Assembly: GCA_905250025.1 (NCBI GenBank)
Contig: CAJNOJ010000125.1
Location: forward strand, 1-64,000
Source: Adineta ricciae
Taxonomy: Eukaryota > Rotifera > Eurotatoria > Adinetida > Adinetidae
Reading direction: 5' to 3'
Length of the DNA: 64,000 bases
Positions 37,205 to 50,712 of the stretch are shown piece after piece (the stretch's first letter is position 1; each line of letters opens with the position of its first letter). The notes under the pieces were generated by a model that was given only the letters and a program-made list of their open reading frames with translations, was not told the DNA's origin and did not search any database. Both the position numbers and the translations under genes were made by a program.

Positions 37205-37409
37205 ATCCTATTCCGTAATGTTGCAAATTTGGGAATCAGTTCCGCACACGGAATCAGTTCCTACGATTCCGGAATTACACCCACTCCCTTCATTCTCACA
37301 TATTACTCTCCTATACACGAACGAATTCCGTTCACGGAATTCCGGAATCATAGGAATAGATTCCGTAGACGGAACTGGTTCCCAAATGTTCAACATTGCG
37401 GAATAGGAT
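37205..37409. mobile_element. Foldback MITE-like element (about 205 bp)
   Basis: Two arms of about 72 bp, 37205-37276 and 37338-37409, are imperfect reverse complements (roughly 85-90% by eye) around a 60-bp centre. Outer ends are ATCCTATTCCG and CGGAATAGGAT; inner ends carry ATTCCGGAATT. The unit GGAATC/GATTCC recurs within the arms. There is no coding capacity; open frames in both orientations are by-products of the symmetry. No target-site duplication was obvious, so the superfamily is unknown. Confidence 0.82.
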
Positions 37410-40274
37410 GACTGCTCGTTTTTTTTAATGGGTGTGGTGTTTTGCGAAGAAAAGTTAATAACAGAGGACAACTTGGGCGGACGACCGCTGCTCCCATAAT
37501 TTTACACGAGGTAGGACAAATGTATTTAGTTAGATGATAGAAGAACTTAGCGAAAATTAGGATCGAAAATATTAAACAAAAAGCTAGAGTTTTGGATACG
37601 TAAATTGCGTTTTGGACATTTATAGCGACTAGGAACTTGGTTTTAATTGTTATATACATTTGCTTTCAGTCTAATAATATCAGCCCAAAAACAAGAGTGT
37701 TTTCACTTGCAGACAAGTGATATTGTATTCTTTTGTTTTTTTACTTTTCTCGCTCGTTTTTTTCATTTATATGCTTTCAGATGTTATTTATGACTAAACT
37801 CTTTTACAAGCTCTCTTGTCGATGAGTTTCTATGACATATGTGTTGAGTGCAAGGCTCGACTTTTTTGTTTTAACTCAATATTTGACGAAACATTATCGC
37901 TTTTTTACGCCGTTATTCAGTATTTATGGTGCAGATGTAGCAAATAATATGGCCATGCCTTTCATCTTTATTTTTCGTGCACTGATGAATTGAAGGGACG
38001 GAAGCGGGCGAAATTCTCTTAACTTCAACACATTCGCTCGATTTTTATCAGCAAAGTTGAAAGGAGGAATGACTTTACATTCTTATCATTGCAGCCCCCT
38101 AACGGTTTTTGTCATCTAGTTATGCTTCTCTTTTTAAAACTCGCAATTCTCTACTCTTTTTTCACTAACTCTCTGTGGTTCTAACGATAGGTCAGAGTTA
38201 CGAGATGATTATTTCAATAGTGTTTTCTATATATATGTAACTTAAGCGAGTACCTTAGAAGTAAATATTATCATAAGTATGCATCTGTACTACTAACGAA
38301 ATAAAAAACAAAGATAGGTGGGTGTAGTACTGATTACAGCTTATCGAAGACAGTGAAATAATCCAAATCTTCATTAATCGTAAGAGCGAATCAGAACACC
38401 TCAGATATATCTGTCTACGGATAATGGAAGCATCAGCCTTCTTACTGTCTTTGATTAGCTGCAATCACTTTTATGCTCATCTACCATCTTGGTTATTTCG
38501 AAAGTAGACGAGAAAGACTCAATTGAATAATAGATTATTTTATTTTTAGCAGTGGCCATATTAAATATTAAAACTGAATAGCTTAAGTAATGATGTTTGA
38601 TTCGCACTCTGTAAAGTGCTTCGAATAAAGCGAAACATCCATAGTTTATAAAGATCTTTTGATTTCCGTTGAGATCGATTTATTAGATTGAATAGTTTTT
38701 GTTTTGTAGTATGGGGCACTCACCGGGAAACTTTCCAGCATTTTTTTCTACAACTTTCTTTGTACACTGTTCTCGTACCACTTCAGACTTTTACTTGCGT
38801 TTTTTTCTTTTTCTGTCATAGTCATTATGAAGCCGCATCTGTTTCTACTTCACACCGAAACTTTCACAAAGAATGACACTGTGTTCGTTCTTTTTCAAAG
38901 TTGGAGAATAATTGTTTAACTGTAGTGCCGTCTGTTTATATATAAGTGCGCGTCTACCTCCTGTTCAATCACATCCAAATGGATTTCTTCCTCCGCAGGA
39001 GAAAATCATTACATGTTAGAAATTTTAAGAATGTATGTCGGAAGCCAGATAAAGCAATGTTTTAGAAATGATAGTGAAGAGCGTATACTTTTCTTTCGCA
39101 TCAGTATGGTATGTTTCAGAGACATGGAGATTTTGCGTTTGAGATAGCAGATAATATTAGGCGAGCAGTTTTGTCTATTGTAATATTATCACTTAAAAGG
39201 GAGCGCAGGCCAGATGTGTTCCTACGAAAGTAATCTTTCAACGCTGTCTATTTTTATACCTTTAGAGAAAGTGATACTGAGCAGGTATAGAAGTATTCTG
39301 TGTAATACAGTTAAATCGTTTGTTCCACTTATGCTGGGGCCGATAGAATCCAACTCATTTTTTGTTCGCACTAATGATTGTGAAAGCATGATTAATACAC
39401 TTTTTCACGACAGAACGTATAGTGTTATCGTTTTTACAATAGCATTAAACGAACAAATATTTGCATTGTCACGTAGCGACAACCGTTGAAAAGATGATTT
39501 TGAATCCTTATCGTCAGCACCCTTGTTTACATGTGTTGCGCTGTGTTATTTTATCCTTTTCGTTCGTCGAAGGTATGCCGAAAAGTGAACCCCTCAAGTA
39601 GGTGACTCAAACCAGAGTGCATCCTTTCTGTTCTCAGTTTGCTTAGCCTTGAAGGATAGGGGAACGTTGGAGAGTAAAGACTGTTTGCATCCTGCAGCCC
39701 TTCTCCTGCATATGCTTTTATTTGCCCATCTATATGTTTCTATCTTTTATTCATTCGCCCGCGCGCTCGCTGTACTTTTTTCTGCGCAAGAGTCGTGAGT
39801 TTTGCGCGAGAAACTGCCTTTTATTACATTCTTTTGCCGTTCTTTTTCTCGTTCTATCGTTGATTCTTTTTCTTCTTTTCTGTTCGCACAAAACGGGGTA
39901 TAGGACGCATTCGTCGGATTCTTCTATAAATCTAGGAAGTCTGAATTTTTCTAATTTTCTCTCTTCTCTTTTTCGTTCTCTATGCTGCACTACGCAGCTA
40001 CATGTGTTGTTTGCAAGAGTCATTTGCATTTATTTATGTCGCTAGTATCGCGCATAGCCCCGTCGGGCTGCGCTCTCAAATAGAATACTTGCTTCGATAC
40101 ATATCTATATTGTTTCGGTACTGTTTTAGATTTTGCCGTATTTCTTCCATAGTAAATGAATCAGTTATTTATTTGTTTTGTCTGATACTTCATCATACAT
40201 AAAGGTATTATTATGCTAATTTTTTCTACTATTTAGATTAATATTTTCTTTTTATTAGTGTAGTCTCACTAGCA
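37410..40274. other. Gene-poor region upstream of the four-module gene
   Basis: About 2.9 kb, T-rich. The right part (39700-40270) has C/T-rich tracts and should contain the promoter and 5' UTR of the gene starting at 40275. Open frames at 39214-39489 and 39722-40045 (+) have low-complexity or random-looking translations and were not called. Confidence 0.45.
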
Positions 40275-43200
40275 ATGATTAAATCTGAACAGTTAAGATT
40301 TTCTGGCCCGTTGAAAGAACTGCCCTCCGGTGTGGCGACAGTATCTATTTATTCACAATCTTCACCGTTTCAATCAACACGTAAGCCGACTCCACAACGA
40401 TCGATTGATCCTCAGGCGATCGATATATCATCGATAAAAGGACGCTTTGCATGGGAAAAGATAACATTGGGCGACACCTATATGCCAGTTATATTTCGGT
40501 AAGTAAACATTGTTTATTGTTTACTTATCTTTGAATGGAAACTCAGTCATAAAAATGAGAATTTTCTTCAGTTTTCTAACTATTTATTAAATCGATAAGG
40601 TTTGAAAAATTGCCAGTGTCTCCATCTGCATATTCAGACATTGCTCAATTAACTATCAACTAGTTGAATAACACATAGACATTAGTAATGAGCGGGATAG
40701 AGTGAGAAAAAATGCAACAGGCGGGTGCATCGTCATTTCATAAACCGAGACAAAACCATTCTCTGCTCTGTATCGTGTTCTATCTGACTATATGTGCACA
40801 GTTAGCTCATTTTGTGTCTGATAGAGCTGAAAATCTATAGATCTACGCGTTACACGATATCGTAATTATCTAAAATTGAGAGTGGAAATCTATTCTCGGA
40901 TCAATTTCAAGTAACTTCTTCGTAAACGCCTCCTTCTTGTGGAACTCTTTATATTCAATTTGATACACGCTTGAGTATGCTATTGTGTTAGCTAAGTAAG
41001 ATTGCATGGGGCATAGTCTGAGGTTTAACTCTTACATTTGATAAGCAGAAGAAAATAGATCAATTTAGTCAAGGAAGAAATCGCTTGTTCATACATGTCT
41101 GCCTCTTGTGTTCGAATTTTAAGACAGAAATTTTTAAGTATGTTGATGCATACATAACTGCATCAAATAAAAACTAATAAAAATAATGTTCTCTTGACAG
41201 CAAAACAGCCATACATCATAATGGAACACTAAATCCAAGTATAACATAAAATATTAAGATAAGAATGTCATGCGTCAATTTATATATTCACAATTTATAT
41301 ATTCATTGTGCTTTCGCCTATTTAACTATGCGTAGGTGTTTCAGAGTATGCTTTTGAAGTAAAGATATTACATGCATTTGAAGGTATAAAGTTTCAAAAG
41401 TAGCTTTGAAGGATTATGACAAGCAAACTGAAAAATGCTTTTATTTCACTGAAAACTATACTCTTTGATTAGTTGCAAACGAAAGAGGGTTTCGCGACTG
41501 GCCGTGTCTCTGTTATTCTATGCACTGAACTCTTTTGTGACAGTTGGTTCGATATTACTCAACAATGTCTCATTGAGGTTGACAGCAAGAAGTTACCTTT
41601 TAATTTAGTGGAATAAGGATCTATGCAAATAGTAGCGACCCATATGTTTTGAAAATTGTATGACAGAAATTCGATATATTTGCAATTTCTATTAGCTAAC
41701 AATATTTGCATAGTATACGATTTCATTTATTATTAACATAGAAATGGGGGAAAAGCTTTTTCTAAGTATTCTTTAGATTATATTTCTGAAAAAAGTAACC
41801 ATAGAATAACTGTTTACAATACATAATTGAAATCTATATATAGAGTGAGAGAAGTATACTTAACTGACCCGACTGTCGATTATTTCAGTGGTCCAGTGAA
41901 ATACTTTTGTGTTAAAATGCTTGAAAAAATATTACGAGATTATCCGAATGATGCAATTCATCATCCAACAGATTTCCAATATCGAAAACCAATCGATCTT
42001 TACGTCCCAACTACAAACGAGATAATACTATTGAACAGAATTAATGCAAATCATTCGCATTGGACATATACACGTCAGACATTCACATCTGCAGATGAAC
42101 TTGTGCGTGTCTCTGACTTCCTTTCATTTTATGAACATCTACTAGTTCATAAACAGATGCATATTCCGCGCGCGCCATCTGTTGGTTCGTTGCGTCAAAT
42201 TTTACCACAACCTCGACAATCAGCAGAACTACCTGTTGATCAGTCAGTAAATATGTCCAATGGAATTCGTAAATCTGCAAATCTGCTGCGTGAAGCAACA
42301 TCTAGGGAAAGATCACCCTCTACTGCGATGGCTTTACCGCGTGAGCGTACACTCTCACTGGCTCCAAAGTTAATACCAACAGCGTCGACTGTTGTGCATT
42401 CCTCACAGCCAGTACCGCCCTCAGCGTCATCGTCTCGATTCTTGCAACATTCTTCGAAACAAGCTCACGAACGATCGTCTTTATCCTCTAATGAACAGCT
42501 AGCTGTTATATCATTGAAAGATATTGATAATTCAACGATTTCAGGTAAGAAAAATGGCAAAAAACTAATCATGAATCTCACACAGTAGTCTTGACTGCTC
42601 TCATTTAATAGCATTACCACAAAACTCTGCTATGACTCAAGCCTCCAGTGGTATCCGTCAGCCATCAACACTCACTGCACCAACTATAGCGATAACTTCG
42701 TCATCTCCGGATGCTACTAGTTCATCATCCTCACCAGTAACTAGTCGTAAGCGATCAGCAATAGCATCAGAAATGCAGATACGGCCCACCATTAAACAAT
42801 CAACATCAATACCAAGATCTTTGTCGCCAGTATCAAAACCACCTCGTCTTAATTATGGTTGGCTACAAATAAATAAACTGTATACGCCTTATGTTTCATC
42901 AAGTTCATCCAACCATCACTTATATAAGATACCTGTTAGCCTCCTAACGTTCTATGAACTACTCAAAACACCAGCAAACGAACATAATACAAATGAATCT
43001 AAGGAGGCATCGTTTCCATTCGAACATACGCTGGTTACACCACAAGAAATTGAACTCATCAATGAACTCTGTTTAAAACAAAACATCAAACCATTTTCTA
43101 TCGATACAAAGCTTATTGATTTGGTAACATTTTACCATTATAGCTCAGCCAATATACTTTTCGTCAAGGAACTACCATTAAACGAGCCCAAATTATCTAT

Positions 43201-44978
43201 CTGTCGAGACTGGCCATTGGTCGTTCAAATCAACGGTGGAATTTGTCGTTTACGTAACATAGCAACATTGCACGAGCAAACAGTACCGTTTATTGGAAAT
43301 AATCTATTAAAGACTTTCATTATATCATCGCAATGCATCTCGACGGCAACATTGACGACGCCAACAGCATCAGAACTCGAATTTTTACAGTTGATTCTGT
43401 TTTTTAGTAATATGTCAATTAGTCTACGTAATGCAAAACTTATTGATATTGAATCTGTACAAAAAGAATATAATGTTGATTTAATTCTGTTATTCAATGA
43501 TAAATTTCCATTAAATGTACTCAATTACCAAAATCAAGGTATGCATTTAGCGAGAAAATTTTTCAAAACAAAATTTACCTTCATCTAGATACTCGTCCGT
43601 CGACATCCCAACCACAAGCAACACAATCAGAATCGACAGCAGCAACTAACACAGTAAGATAATCCTTCATTGTGTATACTTACAACAGTGATAATATCAT
43701 TCAGTTTGCTGAGTCAACGCCGCCACCCTCTCCTCCATCACCAGTACCAGTTCCACCACAAACAACAACAGCAGTAACAGCAACGACGACAGCACCCTCG
43801 ATAAACAGTAGCAGCAATGTTTTCCTGAACCCTCCATCGCAATTGCCTTTGACAGCAGGTTCTTCTTCATCGTCGACAGCGAACCTATCGAATCGTTATA
43901 AGAAAACAATCGTGTTTCATGGTCATTCAATGACAACATACACATGTTCGGGACTCGGATCAAATGCGCAACGTGAATGTATTTCTGTGAGAGAACTGTG
44001 CATTATGCTTTTTCCAAACTCTCCGATCATCGATAAGCTTGAGACAAAATTACTTCGCTTATTACGAGCGAAAAACATCAATCGTTTTCGACCACAAAAT
44101 CAGCAATCGATGAACTTTACACGTCTAATCGATATCAAAGATGTGGGAAAACATTGGGATTACATCAGACAAGGCATGCAATTGACAACGCACAGTAAGT
44201 TGAATAGTCTAAACGGATTCCCTAGAAGAAATAACGACAAGCACGGAATCTTTTCATAGGTAGTGAAGTAGCACCTTCTGTGCCAGAACCTGCATTACCA
44301 GCACCAGAACCAGCACCAGCACCAGTAGCAGCAACACCATTGTTAGAGACAGATACGAAGGCAAGTACATCTGATAACGTAGGAGATGACATTGAAAAAG
44401 ACGAAGAAACTTGTTCGATCAAAACACCTAAAAGTGAAAAACGGCCTTTGGAGACGAAACCGGAAGAAGATAAACCAGAAGAGTTGCCTGATGCGGAAAG
44501 ACATGATAAACGTGTGCGACTTTCGAGAGATAATGATTCGCCCCAATCAATTCCCAATCAATCGACGATAGTTATGGCGACGGTGGCCATTGAGGAGAAA
44601 TCAAGCTCAATGCTTGTGACTAACAAAGATAATGACAATCGATCTCAAGAAGACGTTGCCAAGCATGTTGAAGAAAAGAAAAATACACGTATTTCAAAGC
44701 CAAAAATTCGAATCATACGTCAAAAAAGTGATAAGAAAACTGTTAAAAACAGCGAAAGTCTACTGGACGATGATCCGACGTCTAGTAAATCATCGATTTC
44801 ATTGGCTAAACCATCGGTGTCGATTAAAAAGAAAATACGACTAAACAGAAAACGGCCAACACCATGTATACGATCAAAGAAGGAATCAGTAGCATCGTGG
44901 GTTCAAAAGTACAATATCGAAGAATGCTACATCCGTTTAGATCTATGTGATCCGGCTTATAAACCAAGAAAGAATTAA
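40275..44978 (+). CDS. Large protein of unknown family with four divergent repeat modules
   Basis: Exons 40275-40498, 41844-42544, 42612-43538, 43589-43653, 43705-44194, 44260-44978; 1041 residues with all phases consistent. Four stretches share one pattern: a strand-rich start, a helix like VSLLTFYELL or ISVRELCIML, a TPxExxLL helix, then an L-I-D motif (TKLIDLVTFYHY, AKLIDIESVQKEY, TRLIDIKDVGKHW). They lie at about residues 50-160, 390-500, 510-610 and 700-800, separated by Ser/Thr/Pro-rich linkers. The last 240 residues are acidic, then strongly basic (KKKIRLNRKRP), a probable nuclear tail. The module has a DNA- or protein-binding look, but I cannot name a family. Intron 1 (1345 bp) is unusually long for this genome. 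An AG lies just before the ATG. Confidence 0.8.
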
Positions 44979-47900
44979 TCTCATAGATTCCTTCCGTTTT
45001 CATTTTCTCTCGAAGGATAGTAAAGAGCTGTTCACACAGGTCTACTTTGTATTTCTGAGACAATTCAACCTAACTATATTCTCCTTTCCGTTCTTATGTA
45101 AAAATCGATCCTACTCTGATGTGTTTTTATGTCTATTTTTATTCAAAAAAAGCTATACGCAAACATGGCTGACTGTTGCTTTTCCTTTGATTTCTCTTTA
45201 ATCTTTGTTCACGTTCATCTGCTACGCCCGATGAATCGAATAAGTATCCTTGTTCATTCTGTTTCTTGATGTTGCTGCTGGTTTCCTGTCGTCGTCGTTG
45301 TTGTTATTCTTCTTCTTTGTCCATCCGATACAAACGTGACCACTTGCAATTATTGAAATACTATTGTTCGCAAAAAGAAATATAATGTTTTCGTATTGAA
45401 TTGGTTTCTATCTATTCAATCAATTTCGTACTTTCTGAGCGTATCTGTGACACAATGGATGTCAACTGGTAAACACATACCAAAACCGAATGCGAATGGG
45501 CTGTAAAGAGATGGTTGCATGTGTCATATTCACTGACGAGGACTCTGAGTTGGACTGTGGCTTCAATCAAATGCGCTTCGTGATGGCATGTGCAACATTT
45601 GGCCTTCTGTGTCTATGGGTATATACGAGTCTGAAGACAGAGATGTTCATTTCATCAACCTCAACCAACAGTAATGTGTTGGAGAAAAATTTCAGACAAA
45701 GATAAGATGAAATATTCATCAATAATCTCAAGTGTTTCCGACAATAAGAGTACATTGTGACATATTTGTGCCATTCCAGTTTCAACTCGAGATTGGAACA
45801 TGGAAATACATTGGATAACTTTCACCGCAGTATCAATATCGATTAGTGATTTGAGTTATTTAGTTCATAAAAAAAGCATAAACTATTGCTGTACTGGTCT
45901 GATGCTAATTTTGTCACAAGTGCAGTGCAATGCGATTATGAAAGTATTCAATTTGCAATCTTACATTCACAATAAAATTCATCATTCGAAAGGGAATATT
46001 TCATAACATTACGAGGGCATTCTGCACCCTATGTTATTCTAATAGCATTTTCACTATATGTCAGGAATAACAATAAAGTCTAAACATCATTTAGCTGAAA
46101 AATATCAGAGTCTGCATGTATCGTTCAAAGCGATATATCTGAGTGCATTTTTTAATCGAGAAAAATACGCATATTTGCCATTGAGTATAAATGTATTCTC
46201 TGATATTTACAATGTGAGCAAGGTAAAGATGAATATACTGTCAATAGTCAACAAGCATATTTCACCCTTTTCATTTTGTCCTTGAAAGGTAGATGAGTGC
46301 ACAAAAATAAATAAAAGGTGTACATAGTACGATAGTTATCATGTGCTATTCCATCCGTGATAGTATTACACTTACTTGGTGCAATTCGAATCGGACATAG
46401 TTAAAAATTAAGTAACTAGAGCTATTTCAATGCACTCAATTTCTAGAGTATGATCTGCTGTAAACATGACAAATCAAATCTATTGTTTAATAAACATTGT
46501 GTATGAGACAATTTCATTCCAAAATGTGTGATTGTACATCAAACGGTATAGTTGTGTTTTAACTTCATTGGGAAAATCTACTATATAGAAAATTACACTT
46601 TTAAAAGAACATTCATCGAGAAGAGTGTGCATTATTTCATGAAAGATTTCATTCAGTTCAGCGACTCGTCATTCTTCTCTCAACCGATATCACTGTAGTT
46701 GATTAATTTCTCACTCTTCACTATGAATAAACTGTGTACTCCATCAATTGTATGTCGAAAACTATTAGAAAGTGATCTTCATCATCGGTTATCTAACAAA
46801 TGTTTCCCGGATATTAATTACTAAACTCTACCGTTGTCACATCAAGTAGCGGAAATCATGTACTACTATTGTAGAACTTTTGATTAAAGACAATATATTA
46901 CGCTCAGTTTCATAATCAGCCTTTTGCTTAGAATCTTGTTGGCATATAAAACAAAATTGATAAATATTAGTACGTATGATTGATTGTCTTTCTCTCGGCA
47001 ACTCGGCAAATACGATGACAATAAACCACTCAATATATTTAAACGGCAGAATGCTCTTTAAAAGTATAATAGTATGCTTTTGTTTCGAATGAGAAAAAAA
47101 AGAATAATCGAAATAGAACATTCACCATCTTAGTGCTGTATTCATCGTCTATTAGAAATGTATTTTGTTTTGTAGAATTCAATGATTACTCTCGGGAATT
47201 ATTTTCTACCTCTAATCGATCATTATTGAAGAGAATCTCGCTTGTTAGATCTATTTTTATTTGCACTACGAACGATATAATCGAAAAAATTCTAATAAAA
47301 CATGACATTGAGTGGGAAAAAATTGTACTCTGTTTTACAAGGGTTGTTTTTACGAACAGAATCAATCATGAAGTTAGACGTCATAGCCAATTATTCTGTT
47401 GATCTTTCATGAAACAAATCCGTGACATACAAGAATTGTTTGCCACTCAATTTCAATAAGAAATCAACATCTGTTTAAAAAAGTCTCTCCCTATCGGAGC
47501 TTATTTATTGATCTTACATCATTCATTTGTTTTCCATGAGTAAATGTTGAATGTTTTCAGTAACATACTGTGCTTCGATGGCTCTTGTATGTGAAATTAA
47601 GTAGTGGTCAATAGAAAGACGCACACACATGGTGACCAATAGGACTTTGCGGGTAGTCGCAATTCATTTACATAATGAAATTGAATGAATTTCTATGCAT
47701 CGTGTTGTATGATGACTACTAATCAGTAGCGAAGACGTCACAGGGTAGTTTACTGTCTGTCTATATTGAGCGTTTTTCTATTCACCCTTTCTCGGCTTCG
47801 TAGATAGCAATAAAAACTATAGATTGAAGGAAATTGATTCTCTATGCCTTCGAGCATTCAAGAGAGTAGGGAGAATGAAGAAACGACATTCTTCAAATAT

Positions 47901-48360
47901 AAAACAACTGAAAGAAAAGACGATATTCTGATGAAATGAACAAGCAATATAGTACTTCTTTCCTCTTTCTATCTTGCTGTTTCTGTTACACTAAAGAAAA
48001 CTGTTCATGTTCTCTTCTCTCCCCCTCCATTCCCAATACAAGAAATAGAAAAGAGGAAAAATAATATTACTATTCAACGGATCGTCTTTCTTTGTTCCAT
48101 TAACGAACGAGGACGACAAGAACGAGAGAAAGAACAACGAGTGTTTCTCTTTACATCTTCTCGCTTATCCTTTTCCAGTCGTTATTCGGACAAGAACCGT
48201 ACGCAATTATCATTGTGATTATTCTTTCTTCGATTCTGTATTCTCAACACATACATAACTGATTGATAATTAATTATTATTATTCGGTACGTATACAAAT
48301 CTATCCATGTAAAACAGATTGGTCGAAGATAGCGTGTCTGATTATCGTATTTTCTTAGAA
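44979..48360. other. Non-coding region
   Basis: About 3.4 kb. The first few hundred bases are T-rich and probably 3' UTR of the preceding gene. The remaining open frames (45490-45705, 46058-46285, 47133-47402 on plus; 45567-45785, 46837-47121 on minus) have no motif, splice support or coding texture. The tract at 47880-48180 is CT/GA-rich. No repeat family was recognised. Confidence 0.45.
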
Positions 48361-50055
48361 ATGAAATTGACCGATTCGTTTTATTACGAAGAAACACGTG
48401 GCCAGTGTGGCCGTAAGCTTTTGCGCGAAATTGGCGAGCAGCGTCGAACAAAAATTCGTTTATATGCATATGAAAGTTGGCCTAAACCAGCACTTACTTC
48501 ACATTGGACAATTAAAACAGTCTGGTGGTCGAAAACTCGATGCCATATTATCGAACAACTTGGTCATCGAACGAGTGTTACAAAGTATGCTCATTGTTTT
48601 CATTCACTCTTAGTTTATTCTATCTGTGCGTTCAAAGTGAGAAACCACATATGACTTCCATTGTCGATTCTCGAGAGAACTGAAAAGTCTCTAGCTGAAA
48701 ATCTATACTTAAATTTGAATATCTATTAACAATAATCTGACATACATAATGAGCTTAATTGAGCATTGACTAACACATTGGAGTTTCCTATGTGTTGACG
48801 ATTTCCATCTGTATACTCGTGTATGTCTTAAGAAGATCGATAATTAGTCGCGTTAGTCGACATTATATAGCTGTGTGACAGGCAACATGCGAGTATGTTA
48901 CATCGGTGAGAACAGCACGAGGTCAAGTCTTCTTTCGTATACTTCCATATAATGACAACGACATGCGAAGTATGAAATAATCATCAAGCCTTTTTCTTGT
49001 TCAAGTACAAATACGATTATATGACATTACATGTTCCATACATATACACACACACACCAGTATGATTGACAGAATAACATATTGTGTGTGGATTGTCATA
49101 TGAGACTTGGAAAGAGACGAATAGGAGTTTTCTTTTGGAATGTGGAGTATAGTGGCATATCTTGTAGCTTATTTGTGGTAGCCGAGATATTTATTTTGTC
49201 CTAAGATGATCGGCGACCGAGGAAAAAATTCATCGTCTCATCTTCATCCATTAATCGAATTATAACTGTGCATGAGAGCATTTTCTGGTTGTTGGCTAAT
49301 TGAATTCAGCTAGTAATTGTGAATGTTCATGTGTTCGGAAACGAGAAAGAAAAGGAAATGAGAGTGATGGTCAATTTTTTGCGTTTTATTGCATCGAAGA
49401 AACATTTTTTGGTATAGAAAATGTCTTTGACGGACATGCATACAGGAAGTGAAGACATTAACATGCTGTGATCGTGTCCTTTTAATGAGCTCGATAGTGC
49501 TACAACACCAAACGTGTTCGCGACAGGTCAAAAATGATCCAGAAGATGACACGCGAGTTTTGACGAGAATAAACAATCCAATGCTAGAGTACGGGCAAAT
49601 TTGCTTAATGTTTTGTTAGTGAATAGACAATCGAAAATTATTTACTTGTATATTGAATGACAATGAATCGGATATATTAGCATACATGAGTAGCAAAATT
49701 TTCTTTTCATGAATATTTATATCGGCGATGTAACGTTAAACAGAATCGATATGATTTTTTTTCTAGAGGTCATATGAAATGTTTGGGCAATGGTCGTTTG
49801 GAAATAACCGGACAGTTTCAACGTCGAATCGATTCTTGTTTTCGTCTCGTCCTTTCTTCACAAGTCACAGATGATGATGTATCTGATCGTTATATCCTAT
49901 CAGGAGATCTGGAGCTCGGTGATACAAAAGATACAATGCAACAAAGTCATTTTGCTGTAGTAAAATTCGAACAGAAAGTACCGCCGGAACACAATCATAC
50001 AATTAATGATTATTATATGAAAGCAAAACGTCTATTACTACTTGGTTGTGTTTAG
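48361..50055 (+). CDS. Tentative two-exon protein of unknown function
   Basis: Tentative model: exon 1 48361-48584 (start MKLTDSFYYEE), GTATGC donor, intron of about 1.2 kb, exon 2 from about 49769 to the stop at 50055 after a T-run and CTAG acceptor. Exon 2 encodes a strand-rich stretch (GRLEITGQFQRRIDSCFRLV, DRYILSGDLELGDTKD) ending KRLLLLGCV, which looks like genuine coding sequence. Exon 1 is weaker, because a second frame across 48398-48613 is also open and also looks protein-like. No family was recognised. The exon 2 region is more likely real than the join. Confidence 0.35.
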
Positions 50056-50712
50056 TGTCGTATGAATGATTTGCAGTTTTCAATCGACAGTGACTAATAT
50101 CAGTGGTTTTCATACTAGTCATCAGCTGCTTCTTATTCGTTGTAAACAATTTACAAATAGTCATCTGTATTTTCGTTTTCTTTTCGTAAAAAATCAACTT
50201 GTGTATATGTGGTGTGCACTAAAGTCATGCGGTCATATATAGAAAAAAAACGATAATTAATTAACCGTTTCTATCTATTGAGGGATAAAGTCTTTGCATA
50301 ATCACTTAATGCTGTGACATGAAGTAATCAGATGTAAAATGCGTGGAAATGAAGAGAGCTTATTTCTTTTCTTGACCTGTAACATCTATTGCTCACATCT
50401 ACATTAAATATTGGCATTAATTGATAGATGTCGCCAGAACACAGGAAAATGATACAAAACTTTGTTGGGTAATTACTAAAATATGGAAATATCGATTATT
50501 TTTAATATTATGTTTGTAGTAAATTTTGGAGAAGCTAATCATTAAGAAAACAAAGGATCCTCGCAGTGATTTTTATTGGACGAACAAAGAATTGTGTCAT
50601 TCTTGTTCTTGGCCAACAATCACTCTCCGATACCATTTTGGGTCGAGGAAATTTCATTCTTTTCGAAAGAAAGACGAAGCGTTTTTGATATTTGACTGCC
50701 TATTCCAACGTC
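50056..50712. other. Intergenic region upstream of GORASP
   Basis: About 660 bp. An open frame runs into the GORASP start from 50526, but the conserved N-terminus shows that translation begins at 50713. The interval presumably holds the promoter and 5' UTR. Confidence 0.5.

Noticed and set aside
37208-37471. Open frames on both strands across the foldback element
   Set aside because: They arise from the inverted-repeat symmetry of the element; the two strands give similar peptides.
39722-40045. 107-codon plus-strand frame rich in Leu, Phe and Ser
   Set aside because: It lies in a pyrimidine-rich promoter-like tract just upstream of a real gene; the translation reflects T-richness.
44222-44557. 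111-codon minus-strand frame with Gly/Ala-rich repeats
   Set aside because: It is antisense to the Pro/Ala/Glu-rich exon of the four-module gene; the pattern is a shadow of that repeat.
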